Source: Verrucosispora sp. WMMD573
GTDB taxonomy: Bacteria; Actinomycetota; Actinomycetes; Mycobacteriales; Micromonosporaceae
Direction: 5' to 3'
NCBI RefSeq assembly: GCF_027497175.1
Contig: NZ_CP114901.1
Location: forward strand, 124,001 to 188,000
DNA: 64,000 nucleotides
Part shown: piece after piece, positions 25,495-33,920 of the stretch
Layout of the letters: every line of letters starts with the position of its first letter
Numbering within the stretch: position 1 is the stretch's first letter
The notes under the pieces: model-generated
The model's database searches: none
What the model was told of the DNA's origin: nothing
The model's input: the letters and a program-made list of their open reading frames with translations, nothing else
Position numbers and translations under genes: made by a program

Positions 25495-26859
25495 TCAGAT
25501 CCCGTCCAGTCGCCAGCGCGGTGATCCGTCACCGAGCCGGAGGACCGCTTTCAACGGCAGCGCGGTGTCGTGGAACCGGGATTCGAGGAAGTCTGAGTGG
25601 TAGCCGGCGGTGTTGAGGTAGACGAGGTGGTCACCGGGGCGTACCGGTCGGGGGAACCCGATCTTGCGCCAGGTGACCATGTCGTTCTCCAGACAGGTCG
25701 AGCCCGCGACGCAGGCCGGGAACTCCTCCTCGGCGACGGACTGGGCGGAGAGCAGGATGGGGTCCGGCAGATAGTCGGTGTTGAACCACTGTTCGCAGAG
25801 GCTCAGGCTGTTGCCCGCGACGGTGGCGATGGCGTACCCGTCGGTGTCGCGCCGGTCTTCGACCTGTTGCACGCAGAACACGGTGAAGCCGGCCTGATCC
25901 AGCAGCGACCTGCCCGGCTCGACGATGAAGCGGATGCCGGTGCGGACTGCCTTCGCCGACAGGCTCTCGTCGCCGTCGACGGGATGGTTCATGATCATGT
26001 GTGCGGCCTGGGTGGTGGGCAGTCCTCCGTACGGATAGAAGTGCAGGCCCCTGGAGGTCTTGGTCCCGTGGTAGTGGGCCGGCTCGTTGTGCTGGAGGAA
26101 TTCGTCCCAGAGCTGCGGATCGACGTACCGCATGGGTAGACCGCCGCCGATGTTGACCAGGTCGGCGGCCTGTGCGCCGCGTCGCTTGGCGTCGAGGCAG
26201 TATTCGATCATCTCGTTCGCTGCTGTCGCCCGTTCCTCAGGCGAGTAGCCGTTGAGGTGGAACGAGAATCCACAGAGGCTCACGTGCTCGACGAGCTCCA
26301 GACACTGATCGACCGCCGCGTCACGCTCGGCCGCGGCCATGCCGAAGCGACTTCCCGGCTGGCTCCCGGTCCGAGCCCGCAGTAGCACCCTGACCTGTCG
26401 ATGCGCGAGTCTCGCGGTGGCGGCCAGCCGGCGGAGTTCGCTGACCGAGTCGACGGCGACCAGACAGTCGTGCTGGACACCGAGAGAGTGCAGAGTGTCG
26501 TCCTTCTCGGGGCCGGAGATGCCGATCCGGTGTCCGGGCACTCCGCCGGCCAGGGCTTTGACCAGTTCGGCGGCGCTGGCGACGTCGACTCCGATGCCGG
26601 CGGCGGCGGCCGACCGGGCGAAGCAGTCGGCCTTGTTCGCCTTCTTGGCGAACAGGATGTCGATGTCGGCGCCCGTCTCGGCGAACGCCTGCCGAAGCGC
26701 CGCGATGTTCTCTTCGAAGACCTCCGGCAGCACGACGTGCAGCGGTGAACCCAGGCCGTCCAGGAGTTCGGCAAGCAGGGCTCGGTGGCCGTCCAGAAGC
26801 GTGGAGACCGTGGGATGCCGAAGGGCGGTGAGCGTGAAGGGTTGGACTCCGGTCAGCAT
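25495..26859 (-). CDS. Y4yA-family PLP-dependent decarboxylase (SbnH/DapDC-like)
   Basis: The protein has about 454 residues (fold type III; start at ATG 26859, with GTG 26889 and ATG 26919 also in frame). It contains DILFAKKANKADCF with the PLP lysine, SFHLNGYSPEERA, EPGRSLLDQAGFTVF, and TCLENDMVTW with the catalytic cysteine-acid pair. Relatives decarboxylate meso-diaminopimelate or ornithine, or act in siderophore assembly (SbnH, Y4yA). It is the first gene of the biosynthetic run, with 28 bp to the SbnB-like gene. A likely role is decarboxylation of a diaminopropionate- or amino-acid-derived intermediate. Confidence 0.83.
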   Translation of the reverse strand: MLTGVQPFTLTALRHPTVSTLLDGHRALLAELLDGLGSPLHVVLPEVFEENIAALRQAFAETGADIDILFAKKANKADCFARSAAAAGIGVDVASAAELVKALAGGVPGHRIGISGPEKDDTLHSLGVQHDCLVAVDSVSELRRLAATARLAHRQVRVLLRARTGSQPGSRFGMAAAERDAAVDQCLELVEHVSLCGFSFHLNGYSPEERATAANEMIEYCLDAKRRGAQAADLVNIGGGLPMRYVDPQLWDEFLQHNEPAHYHGTKTSRGLHFYPYGGLPTTQAAHMIMNHPVDGDESLSAKAVRTGIRFIVEPGRSLLDQAGFTVFCVQQVEDRRDTDGYAIATVAGNSLSLCEQWFNTDYLPDPILLSAQSVAEEEFPACVAGSTCLENDMVTWRKIGFPRPVRPGDHLVYLNTAGYHSDFLESRFHDTALPLKAVLRLGDGSPRWRLDGI

Positions 26860-26909
26860 CGGCTCAGTTACTGATTGCGACGTTGTCACCTCGCCATGTC
26901 TACTAGACT

Positions 26910-26924
26910 TGATAACCATGTGCA
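26910..26924. promoter_or_regulatory. Candidate Zur-type operator (strong half-site)
   Basis: TGATAACCATGTGCA lies between the divergent decarboxylase (minus) and substrate-binding lipoprotein (plus) genes. The left half TGATAAC equals the half-site of the zinc-island operators, while the right half is degenerate. If it is the operator, it favours the downstream decarboxylase start at 26859. Confidence 0.4.
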
Positions 26925-27048
26925 ATAGGCGATCGATGCTAGTCGCTTTCCGCATGACGACCCCACGGGGCGGCACCGTGATCATCCTGAATGGAATCGC
27001 CCCCCGCGCCCCTTCGCTGCCGCCGCGCGGGCTGCTAGCCTGCCAGCG

Positions 27049-28074
27049 ATGAAAACGACAACGGGTATCAGAGTCATGACCGCTGCGACGATGCTGGTCC
27101 TCGCGGGGTGTTCGAGCGGCGAGCCCCCCGGCGCGACCGCTCCGGCGGTGTCAACGGCGCCGGGTGGAACGACCTACCCGCTGACCATGAAGAACTGCGG
27201 CACCGACGTGACCTTCGAAGCGGCGCCACAACGGGTCGTCACGCTGAACCAGACGGCAGCCGAGATCCTCATCAAACTCGGGGTGGGCGACCGGGTCGTC
27301 GGATCGGGTTACGAGATCTACAAGCCACCGGCCGAGATGGCCGAACCCTACGGGAAGATCCCGCAACTGGGTCCACGCGGCGAGCCGGTCAAGCACGAGA
27401 AGCTGCTGGAAGCGCAGCCGGACTTCGTCTACAGCGGTTTCGGGAGCTTCCTCACCGCAGAGCAGGCCGGCGATCGCAAGCAGTTGCACGACCTGGGCGT
27501 GGCAACCTACGTCACCGAGTTCGACTGCAGCTACCACGTCAGCGTGCCGGACGCGGACTTCGACATGTTGTACGACGAGTACCACGCCCTGGCCAAGATC
27601 ATGAGTGTTCCGGACGCCGGAGAGAAGCTGGCGGCCGAACAGAAGGCCTTGGTGGACCAGGCGGTGGGCGCTATGAAGAACAAGGACAAGCCGCTGACGG
27701 TGCTGTGGTTCTACTCCACCTACGACGGGACGCCGTGGGCTGCGGGTCCCGGCGGTCTGCCGCAGCACGTCTCCGAACTCGTCGGGGTGCAGAACATCTT
27801 CGACGACGCGAAGACCAAGTGGGCCGAGGTGAGCTGGGACGAGGTCGCCGCCCGGAACCCCGACGTCATCATCCTGGCCGACCTGACCAGGGGCGAGCCC
27901 AACGACACCGCGGCGGAGAAGATCGCCCTGCTCAAGAAGGACCCGCTCACCAGCAAGCTCGGCGCGGTGACAGGCGACCGTTTCATCACCATCCCCGGCG
28001 CCCAGATGGACCCCTCCTACGGCAGTGTGGAGATGGTTCCCGCCCTGGTCGAAGGTCTGAACAAGTTCCGGTGA
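27049..28074 (+). CDS. FecB/BtuF-type substrate-binding lipoprotein (metal-chelate)
   Basis: The protein has 341 residues with a lipoprotein signal (MLVLAGC, lipid cysteine at about 21). The class III binding-protein fold is seen in FEAAPQRVVTLNQTAAEILIKLGVGDRVVGSG, the long central helix, and WDEVAARNPDVIILAD. This family binds siderophores, haem, cobalamin and metal-chelates. The permease and ATPase of the same FecBCD type follow directly, so the operon imports a chelate, presumably the product of the divergent biosynthetic genes. Confidence 0.87.
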   Translation: MKTTTGIRVMTAATMLVLAGCSSGEPPGATAPAVSTAPGGTTYPLTMKNCGTDVTFEAAPQRVVTLNQTAAEILIKLGVGDRVVGSGYEIYKPPAEMAEPYGKIPQLGPRGEPVKHEKLLEAQPDFVYSGFGSFLTAEQAGDRKQLHDLGVATYVTEFDCSYHVSVPDADFDMLYDEYHALAKIMSVPDAGEKLAAEQKALVDQAVGAMKNKDKPLTVLWFYSTYDGTPWAAGPGGLPQHVSELVGVQNIFDDAKTKWAEVSWDEVAARNPDVIILADLTRGEPNDTAAEKIALLKKDPLTSKLGAVTGDRFITIPGAQMDPSYGSVEMVPALVEGLNKFR

Positions 28075-28087
28075 GCGGCCGACGACC

Positions 28088-29185
28088 ATGACGACGAACC
28101 TGCACAAAGCCGCCAGGCGCGCCTCGAACCCGATCACCGGCTCCAAGCCGGCGCCATCGCGTCTGCGGCGCGTCTCGGTGGCGGCCATCATCCTCCTAGC
28201 CATGGTCGGGCTGCTGGCGTCGATCATCGCGGCGTCCCTGTTCGGCAGTGCGAACATCAGCGCTCTTGATGTCGTCTCCACAATCCTGCGGCACATCGGC
28301 CTGGGCGAGATCGCTCCGAACCCGCCGCTGCCGAGATTGCTGGACGCGCTGATCTGGGAGTCACGCTTCCCGCGCGTGCTGCTGTCCGCGCTCGTCGGCG
28401 CAGCACTGGCCGTCTCGGGAGCGGTCCTGCAGGCGATCACCAGGAACCCGCTAGCCGACCCGTACCTGCTGGGGGTCTCCTCCGGCGCCTCGACCGGGGC
28501 AGTTGCCGTCATCCTCCTGGGGATCGGTGGCGGCATCTCGCTGTCAACCGGAGCTTTCATCGGCGGTCTGCTCGCCTTCGGCCTGCTGCTGCTCCTGCTC
28601 GGTGGAGGACGCGTCGCCAGCCCCACCCGCGTGGTGCTCACCGGTGTGCTCGTCGCCCAGTTCTTCGCCGCTGTCACCTCGCTCATCCTCATGATCAGCG
28701 GGGATGCGAACTCCACCCGCGGCTTCACCTACTGGCTGCTCGGTACCCTTGCGGGCGCCAGGTGGGACGGAGTGAATTTCACCGCCGTCATCATCCTGGC
28801 CGGGGTAGTGGCCATCCTTTTCTTCGCGTCTTCCCTGGACGCCTTCACTTTCGGCTGGGACTCTGCGACAGCCCTGGGCGTCAACGTCACAGCGGTCCGC
28901 ATCTGGCTGATGGTGCTGACCTCTCTCATCACGGCGGCCGCCGTGGCCGCCTCCGGCGCGATCGGCTTCGTCGGCCTGCTCGTCCCGCACGCTGTCCGCA
29001 TCCTGGTCAGCCCGATGCACCGCACGTTGCTTCCGCTGTCGGCGGTCGTCGGCGCCATCCTGCTCATCTGGGTGGACACGTTCGCCCGGACGGCGTTCAC
29101 GCCGCACGAACTGCCCGCCGGCGTCATCACCGCGCTCCTCGGTGCGCCGGCCTTCGCGCTGGTCCTCAAGCGTCTGGAGTCCTGA
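28088..29185 (+). CDS. FecCD-family ABC permease
   Basis: The protein has 365 residues with about nine to ten transmembrane helices and the FecCD signatures WESRFPRVLLSALVGAALAVSGAVLQAITRNPLADPYLLG and AASGAIGFVGLLVPHAVR. It acts as a homodimer in a type II importer with the lipoprotein upstream and the ATPase downstream. The stop codon overlaps the ATG of the ATPase by one base. A charged 35-residue N-terminal extension precedes the first helix. Confidence 0.9.
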   Translation: MTTNLHKAARRASNPITGSKPAPSRLRRVSVAAIILLAMVGLLASIIAASLFGSANISALDVVSTILRHIGLGEIAPNPPLPRLLDALIWESRFPRVLLSALVGAALAVSGAVLQAITRNPLADPYLLGVSSGASTGAVAVILLGIGGGISLSTGAFIGGLLAFGLLLLLLGGGRVASPTRVVLTGVLVAQFFAAVTSLILMISGDANSTRGFTYWLLGTLAGARWDGVNFTAVIILAGVVAILFFASSLDAFTFGWDSATALGVNVTAVRIWLMVLTSLITAAAVAASGAIGFVGLLVPHAVRILVSPMHRTLLPLSAVVGAILLIWVDTFARTAFTPHELPAGVITALLGAPAFALVLKRLES

Positions 29186-29991
29186 TGGGCCGCATCAACG
29201 CCAGCGAGCTCTCCTGGTCGGTCAAGGGACACCGGCTGCTGGACAACATCGAGGTGGCGGCCCAGGACGGAAAAATCGTCGGCCTGCTCGGGCCCAACGG
29301 CTCGGGCAAGTCGACCCTGCTACGCCTGCTCGCCGGACTGCGCCGCCCCGACACCGGCACCGTCGAGTACGACGACACCAGCCTGCGCGACCTGAGCCGC
29401 CGGGTGCTCGCCCGGCGGCTCGCCGTCGTCGAGCAGGACGTGACCGCCCACAACCACGTCAGCGTCCGGCAGGTCGTCGAGCTCGGTCGCACACCGTTCC
29501 GGGGCCGCTTCGACGCACTGACCGAGCACGATCAGCGGGTCATCGATGCGGCACTGGAACGGGTCGGTATCACCGACAAGCAGCGCCAGAGCTGGCACAC
29601 CCTGTCGGGAGGCGAGAAACAACGCGCCCAACTCGCCCGTGCACTCGCTCAGGAACCGCGGGAGATCCTGCTCGACGAACCCACCAACCATCTCGACATC
29701 CGCTACCAGCTCGAACTGCTCGAACTGCTGGGATCGCTGAGGGTCACCTGTGTCGTCGCCCTGCACGACCTCAATCTCGCTGCACGCTACTGCCACCACG
29801 TCGTCGTCCTCGACCACGGGCAGGTGTTCGCCGCCGGCGCGCCCGAGGCAGTGCTCACCGCCGAACTGATCAGATCGGTCTACGGCGTGGAGGTACTGGT
29901 CGACCGGGAGCCCACCGCGGGCACTCTCCGCATCACCTACCTGGCTGCCACCGCCCCGCGAACGGCTGACGCGACGGCCATCGCGGGTTGA
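29185..29991 (+). CDS. FecE-type ABC ATP-binding protein
   Basis: The protein has 268 residues with Walker A GPNGSGKST, Q-loop VVEQD, signature LSGGEKQRAQLARALAQ, Walker B ILLDEPTNHLD and H-loop ALHDLNLAAR. This is the BtuD/FecE type serving chelate importers. The start at ATG 29185 overlaps the permease stop (TGATG), which fixes the start. Confidence 0.92.
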   Translation: MGRINASELSWSVKGHRLLDNIEVAAQDGKIVGLLGPNGSGKSTLLRLLAGLRRPDTGTVEYDDTSLRDLSRRVLARRLAVVEQDVTAHNHVSVRQVVELGRTPFRGRFDALTEHDQRVIDAALERVGITDKQRQSWHTLSGGEKQRAQLARALAQEPREILLDEPTNHLDIRYQLELLELLGSLRVTCVVALHDLNLAARYCHHVVVLDHGQVFAAGAPEAVLTAELIRSVYGVEVLVDREPTAGTLRITYLAATAPRTADATAIAG

Positions 29992-30019
29992 CGTCATCCG
30001 TGACTGGAGAACGATACCC

Positions 30020-31258
30020 ATGCTTGACAACGCCGTGGCGGCCCCTCCCGCGCCGACCCCCCTGCTGCGAAGCAAGTCCTTCGTCCGGCTCTGGACCGGC
30101 ACGATGGCCTCCGGCGTGGCGACGTGGGCACTGCCGTTCATCCTCGGTCTGGCAGTCCTCGACCGGTCGCTGACCGGCGTCGGGCTCGGAGTTCTCCTGG
30201 CCACGCGCACAGTGGGTTTCCTCGCCGCCATGCCGGTCGCCGGTGTGCTGGCCGACCGGTACTCCCGGAGGCAGACGGTGCTCTGGTCCGGGCTGATGGC
30301 CGCCCTCGCCACGCCCGTCATGGCGATGAGTTTGGACCGATCGCTGTTGGTGCCCGCAGCCGCGGCGTTCGTGATGGGCGCCGGGCAGGGCGCGTGCCGC
30401 CCAGCTTTCCAGGCACTGACCGCCGAGGTGGTCGCCGAGCCACAGCGGCAACAGGCGAACGCCGCGATCACTCTCGCGGTCCGGGTCACCACCCTGGTGG
30501 CGCCGACGCTCACCGCGCTGCTGGCCGTAGCCGTCTCCACGCCGGTGCTGCTGTGGGGCGTCGGTGCCCTGTGGTTGGTGGCCGCGTTGGTTCCTCCCCC
30601 GGGGAACGATTCGCCTCCACCTTCGACCACCAGGCCGAACATTCTGGCCGACTTCGCCGACGGATTGCGTGAAGCCCGTAGGCATCCCTGGTTCGTCGCC
30701 GGCCTGGCCGCGTTGACCGCGGTGATCGCCACCGGGTACTCGGCCACCTTCGTGGTGTTGCCACTGGTCAGCCGGGACCGCTTCGGCAGCGAGGCCGTGC
30801 TGGCGGCCGCGATGACCACCTACACGATCGGCGCCCTCGTCGGTGCCATGATCATTGCAAGATGGCGGCCCCGGGCCCAGGGTTGGTCCGCGCTGGCCGG
30901 GCTTGCGCTCTACGGACTCGTGCCGCTGAGCCTGCTGCTGCCGGTGCACCCCGTAGTGATCTTCGCCGCGTATGTGCTCGCCGGCATCGGCATCGAGCTG
31001 TTCAACGTTCCCTGGTTCACCGCCACCCAGCGCGAGGTCGAGCCCGCCAAACTCGCCCGGGTGTCCTCACTCGATTTCCTGCTCTCCTACGGCCTCGCAC
31101 CGGTCGGTCTTGCGCTCATCGCACCCGCAATCGACCAGTTTGGCGCGACCGTGGTTCTGACCGTCTGCGCGGTGGTGTGCGTCGCCGCTCCAGCGGCGGC
31201 GGCGGTGGTTCCCTCGTCCCGAGGCTTCTCGGCGAGCCACGGCAGATCGAACGCATGA
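30020..31258 (+). CDS. MFS exporter (EntS-like), candidate metallophore exporter
   Basis: The protein has 412 residues with 12 predicted helices and the A-loop motif LADRYSRRQTVLW between helices 2 and 3, as in MFS exporters such as EntS and related siderophore exporters. It lies 28 bp after the importer ATPase, so it is in the importer operon. Export of the ligand made by the divergent genes is the simple reading. Its 3' end runs directly into the remnant of a zinc-independent S14 gene on the opposite strand, showing a deletion there. Confidence 0.8.
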   Translation: MLDNAVAAPPAPTPLLRSKSFVRLWTGTMASGVATWALPFILGLAVLDRSLTGVGLGVLLATRTVGFLAAMPVAGVLADRYSRRQTVLWSGLMAALATPVMAMSLDRSLLVPAAAAFVMGAGQGACRPAFQALTAEVVAEPQRQQANAAITLAVRVTTLVAPTLTALLAVAVSTPVLLWGVGALWLVAALVPPPGNDSPPPSTTRPNILADFADGLREARRHPWFVAGLAALTAVIATGYSATFVVLPLVSRDRFGSEAVLAAAMTTYTIGALVGAMIIARWRPRAQGWSALAGLALYGLVPLSLLLPVHPVVIFAAYVLAGIGIELFNVPWFTATQREVEPAKLARVSSLDFLLSYGLAPVGLALIAPAIDQFGATVVLTVCAVVCVAAPAAAAVVPSSRGFSASHGRSNA

Positions 31259-31360
31259 CTGCAGTAATCAATGGCCTCGCCGGGCAAGAGTGGACGAGGC
31301 CCGGTGCCGGCTACCGGCTCGTCATCCCAAGATCTCGGCCAAGTCTGCCGTACCAGCCGC

Positions 31361-31434
31361 CGCAGGGCGAAGGCGTACCGGGCGACCAGTTCCTCTCGGC
31401 GGGCCTGCCGGTTGACCAGGCTCTTCTTGGCCAT
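31361..31434 (-). pseudogene. rpsN: Zinc-independent ribosomal protein S14, 5' remnant
   Basis: MAKKSLVNRQARREELVARY is the conserved start of the long, cysteine-free S14 form. After about 25 residues homology stops and the frame runs antisense into the MFS gene. The normal length is 101 residues. The order L28-L33-S14 is that of Zur-controlled ribosomal operons, so a deletion has removed the distal part. Confidence 0.75.
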
Positions 31435-31509
31435 CAGCGTGCCTCGCGAAACTCGACGTGGCGGCGCACGATCGGGTCGTACTTGCGCAGGGTCAAGCGG
31501 TCGGGCCAT
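31434..31509 (-). pseudogene. rpmG: Ribosomal protein L33 with internal deletion
   Basis: The start ATGGCCCG overlaps the L28 stop (TGATG). The end, in another frame, reads PDRLTLRKYDPIVRRHVEFR, the typical L33 C-terminus, stopping in TGATG with the S14 start. Only 76 bases remain of about 168, and 76 is not a multiple of three, so the middle was lost and the frame was destroyed. The two CCCG flanks suggest slippage between short repeats. Confidence 0.75.
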
Positions 31510-31745
31510 CAGAGCTTCACCCCCCAGCTACGCAGCTCGGCGACGACCTTCTCGATGCCCTTGCGGTCCACGGTCTTCAACACCTTCGCCGTCAGGGTGA
31601 GGCTGACCCACCGCCGCTGCGACGGCAGCCAGTAACGGTGGTTCTGCAGGTTCGGGTTCCACCGGCGACGGGTGCGCCGATGGGAGTGGGACACGGCGTT
31701 GCCGAAACTCGGCTTCGCGCCGGTGACGTCACAGCGTCGGGACAC
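31509..31745 (-). CDS. rpmB: Ribosomal protein L28, zinc-independent paralogue
   Basis: The protein has 78 residues (GTG start at 31745, with AAGGAGA 6 bp upstream) containing CDVTGAKPSFGNAVSHSHRRTRRRWNPN. A complete zinc ribbon is missing: only one cysteine is present. In actinobacteria such paralogues replace the zinc-binding form during zinc starvation and are repressed by Zur. A candidate Zur site lies 25 bp upstream. It is the only intact gene of its ribosomal operon. Confidence 0.9.
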   Translation of the reverse strand: MSRRCDVTGAKPSFGNAVSHSHRRTRRRWNPNLQNHRYWLPSQRRWVSLTLTAKVLKTVDRKGIEKVVAELRSWGVKL

Positions 31746-31769
31746 GACTCTCCTTCAGTTCAGTGTTGA

Positions 31770-31789
31770 CGATAACGGTAATAGTTTTC
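31770..31789. promoter_or_regulatory. Candidate Zur operator upstream of rpmB
   Basis: CGATAACGGTAATAGTTTTC shares GATAACGG with the perfect palindrome at 22267, and its right half GTTTTC matches the right half of the site at 32317. It lies directly before the L28 gene, a classic Zur target. Confidence 0.6.
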
Positions 31790-31865
31790 GTTTTTACATC
31801 AGCCGTTCGCACGAGCCTTTACCCGGGGTCGCCCACCACCTCGACCGACACGGCGGAGCCGAGCC

Positions 31866-32312
31866 CTACCCGACCCCACGCACCGTGGAGATCACCGGCA
31901 GGTCGGCGCCGAGCTTCGCCCGCAAGCGCCGCACGTGGACATCGACACTTCGTGCCCCGGTGAAGGGATTCCCCCACACTCGATCGAGCAGCTGGGCCCG
32001 GGTGAACACCCGCCGCGGATGGTCGGCGAGGTGTCGCAGCAGGTCGAACTCGCGTCGGGTGAGAGGAATCTCGCGACCGTCGCAGTAGACCCTGCGCGCG
32101 TGCGGCACGACTCGCAGCAGGGGCGTGTCCCGCGCGACAGGAGGCTCGACGCCGCCACCGACCTGGCGGGCGGCGATGCGACGCACCAGCCGCAGCAGGC
32201 GGATCGCATCGGCGTCGAGCGGCCCCGCCACACCCGGCAACCGGATGGTGACCACCACGCCACCGTCATTTTCCACCGACACCCCCACCCGCTCGTCGCG
32301 CATCACGTGCAT
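31866..32312 (-). CDS. Winged-helix DNA-binding protein (OmpR/PhoB C-terminal type), no receiver
   Basis: The protein has 148 residues (start ATG 32312 or 32303). The first 60 residues form a small domain without receiver motifs (ENDGGVVVTIRLPGVAGPLDADAIRLLRLVRR). The second half is a trans_reg_C winged helix: RRVYCDGREIPLTRREFDLLRHL...VFTRAQLLDRVWG...SVDVHVRRLRAKLG. The lack of a phosphoacceptor domain means it cannot be a normal response regulator. It starts next to a candidate Zur site and is divergent from the CobW-like gene, so it may be a zinc-regulated transcription factor. Confidence 0.8.
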   Translation of the reverse strand: MHVMRDERVGVSVENDGGVVVTIRLPGVAGPLDADAIRLLRLVRRIAARQVGGGVEPPVARDTPLLRVVPHARRVYCDGREIPLTRREFDLLRHLADHPRRVFTRAQLLDRVWGNPFTGARSVDVHVRRLRAKLGADLPVISTVRGVG

Positions 32313-32316
32313 ATAA

Positions 32317-32331
32317 TGACAACCGTTTTCA
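32317..32331. promoter_or_regulatory. Candidate Zur operator (7-1-7)
   Basis: TGACAACCGTTTTCA forms a 7-1-7 inverted repeat with one mismatch (TGACAAC against TGAAAAC), close to known actinobacterial Zur boxes. It sits 5 bp from the winged-helix start and 21 bp from the start of the CobW-like/L31 operon, so it could control both. Confidence 0.65.
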
Positions 32332-32352
32332 GTTTGTGTCGAGAGGATTGCG

Positions 32353-33660
32353 ATGTCGACGTCACCGCTCGCACCCGCCGAGCCCAGCTCTACGGCGGCC
32401 GACACCCGGCCGTCATTGACCGTGCTCAGCGGCTTCTGGCCGTCCGCGACGTACGCCGTCGCCCGCACGCTGCTGGCGGCGAACCCGGCGCTGCTGCTGA
32501 TCCGGCACGATCTCGCCGACCTGGCCGCCGGCACAGTGCACCGGATCGTGCGCGACGGTGCCGGCGTGCTCGAGGACGAGCGAATCACCTTGGCCCACGG
32601 CTGCGTCTCCTGCACGCTGCGGGAGGACGTGCTGCCCACCCTCGCCCGGCTGGCCCGCGCCCAGCCGCACCGCGACCTGCTGTTGATGCTGCCCGAGGTG
32701 GTCGAGCCCGAGTCGGTCGCCGCCGTCTGCGCGCACTGCCTCGTCGACGGCGCACCCATCACCGACCTGATCCGGGTCGACTCCTACGTCACCGTCCTCG
32801 ACGCCGAGCACCTGCTCGACGGCCTGGCCAGCACCGACGACCTGAAGACCCTCGGCATCGCGGCCGCCGACAACGACGACCGGGCGTTGGCCGATGTCGT
32901 GGTCCGGCAGATCGAGTACGCCGACACCCTCGTCCTGTGGGGCGAGTCCCGCGAGGGCACGTACGACACCAGCCGCCTCACGGTGCTGCTACAACGGATG
33001 GCGCCGTGGGCGACGCAGGTCCGCGTCCACGGAGACATAGTCGACGCCGACACGTTGACCAGGCAGCTTCGCCACACCCACCGGCACCGGCCCGAGACCC
33101 CGGGGATTTTCTCCCGTGGTCTACAGGGCTACACCCTCGGCGTGCACGAGCCGGAATCCGACTGCGGGGTCGTCTCCGCCGTCTTCCGGGCCCGCCGCCC
33201 GTTCCACCCGCAGCGCCTGCACAACGTCCTCGAAGACGTCAACGCCGAGATGATCCGCTCGCGCGGGCACTTCTGGCTGGCCAGCCAACCCGACACCGTC
33301 GTCGCCTGGGAGTTCGCCGGCGGCGGCCTGGCCATGGGGTCGCTCGGGCACTGGCTGGTGAGCCTGCCGGAGCAGCAGTGGGAATACGTCGAGGACCAGC
33401 GTCGCCTCGCCGCCGCCCTCGACTGGGACCCCTACTACGGCGACCGCCACCAGCACCTGGTCTTCATCGGCCTCGACGTCGACCCCGTCGAACTGCATCG
33501 CACCCTCGCCGACTGCCTGCTCACCGACGCCGAACTCGCCGACGGTGAACAGATGTGGCGTACCTACCCCGACCCGTTCGCCGGCTGCTTCCCCCTCGGG
33601 GCGGAGGAGTTGGCCGACACCGACACCGATACCAACACCGAAGGAGCGCGACCCGCATGA
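32353..33660 (+). CDS. CobW-like protein without P-loop (Rv0106/Mrf-like)
   Basis: The protein has 435 residues with CobW-family architecture: a CVSCTLRED motif (the CxCC-like metal site) and a CobW C-terminal domain ([18 protein letters not shown]... [13 protein letters not shown]). At the expected Walker A ([20 protein letters not shown]) the GxxGxGKT residues are gone, so GTP hydrolysis is unlikely. The neighbourhood (divergent L28, overlapping L31) matches mycobacterial Rv0106, whose M. smegmatis relative Mrf is reported to recruit the hibernation factor to zinc-depleted ribosomes. That link is from memory and by context. Confidence 0.8.
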   Translation: MSTSPLAPAEPSSTAADTRPSLTVLSGFWPSATYAVARTLLAANPALLLIRHDLADLAAGTVHRIVRDGAGVLEDERITLAHGCVSCTLREDVLPTLARLARAQPHRDLLLMLPEVVEPESVAAVCAHCLVDGAPITDLIRVDSYVTVLDAEHLLDGLASTDDLKTLGIAAADNDDRALADVVVRQIEYADTLVLWGESREGTYDTSRLTVLLQRMAPWATQVRVHGDIVDADTLTRQLRHTHRHRPETPGIFSRGLQGYTLGVHEPESDCGVVSAVFRARRPFHPQRLHNVLEDVNAEMIRSRGHFWLASQPDTVVAWEFAGGGLAMGSLGHWLVSLPEQQWEYVEDQRRLAAALDWDPYYGDRHQHLVFIGLDVDPVELHRTLADCLLTDAELADGEQMWRTYPDPFAGCFPLGAEELADTDTDTNTEGARPA

Positions 33661-33920
33661 AGCCTGGTATCCACCCTGAGTACCGACCCGTCGTCTACCG
33701 CGACAAGGACGCCGACTTCGCCTTCCTCACCCGCTCCACCGCCACCAGCGACCAGACCATCGAATGGACCGACGGCAACACCTACCCCGTCATCGACGTC
33801 CAGATCTCCTCGGCCAGCCACCCCTTCTGGACGGGCAAGCAGCGCCTGCTCGACACCGAAGGCCGCGTCGAGAAGTTCCGCGCCAAGTACGCCCGCCGCG
33901 GACCCCAGCAACCCCGATGA
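33657..33920 (+). CDS. rpmE2: Ribosomal protein L31 type B (zinc-independent)
   Basis: The protein has 87 residues: [20 protein letters not shown], then [42 protein letters not shown]. It lacks the CxxC zinc ribbon of type A L31. Type B forms replace the zinc form on starvation and can release zinc for other uses. The ATG overlaps the stop of the CobW-like gene and its own stop overlaps the methyltransferase start, so all three are co-translated. Confidence 0.95.
   Translation: MKPGIHPEYRPVVYRDKDADFAFLTRSTATSDQTIEWTDGNTYPVIDVQISSASHPFWTGKQRLLDTEGRVEKFRAKYARRGPQQPR

Noticed and set aside
17358..26985. Staphyloferrin B cluster
   Set aside because: SbnA, SbnB and an SbnH-like decarboxylase are present, but no IucA/IucC-type synthetase or citrate synthase (SbnC, E, F, G) is found. 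The ATP-grasp and aminotransferase genes do not belong to that pathway.
27151..28728. 525-codon open frame opposite the metal-chelate binding protein and permease
   Set aside because: It is an antisense shadow typical of GC-rich DNA. The plus-strand frames show clear lipoprotein and FecCD families.
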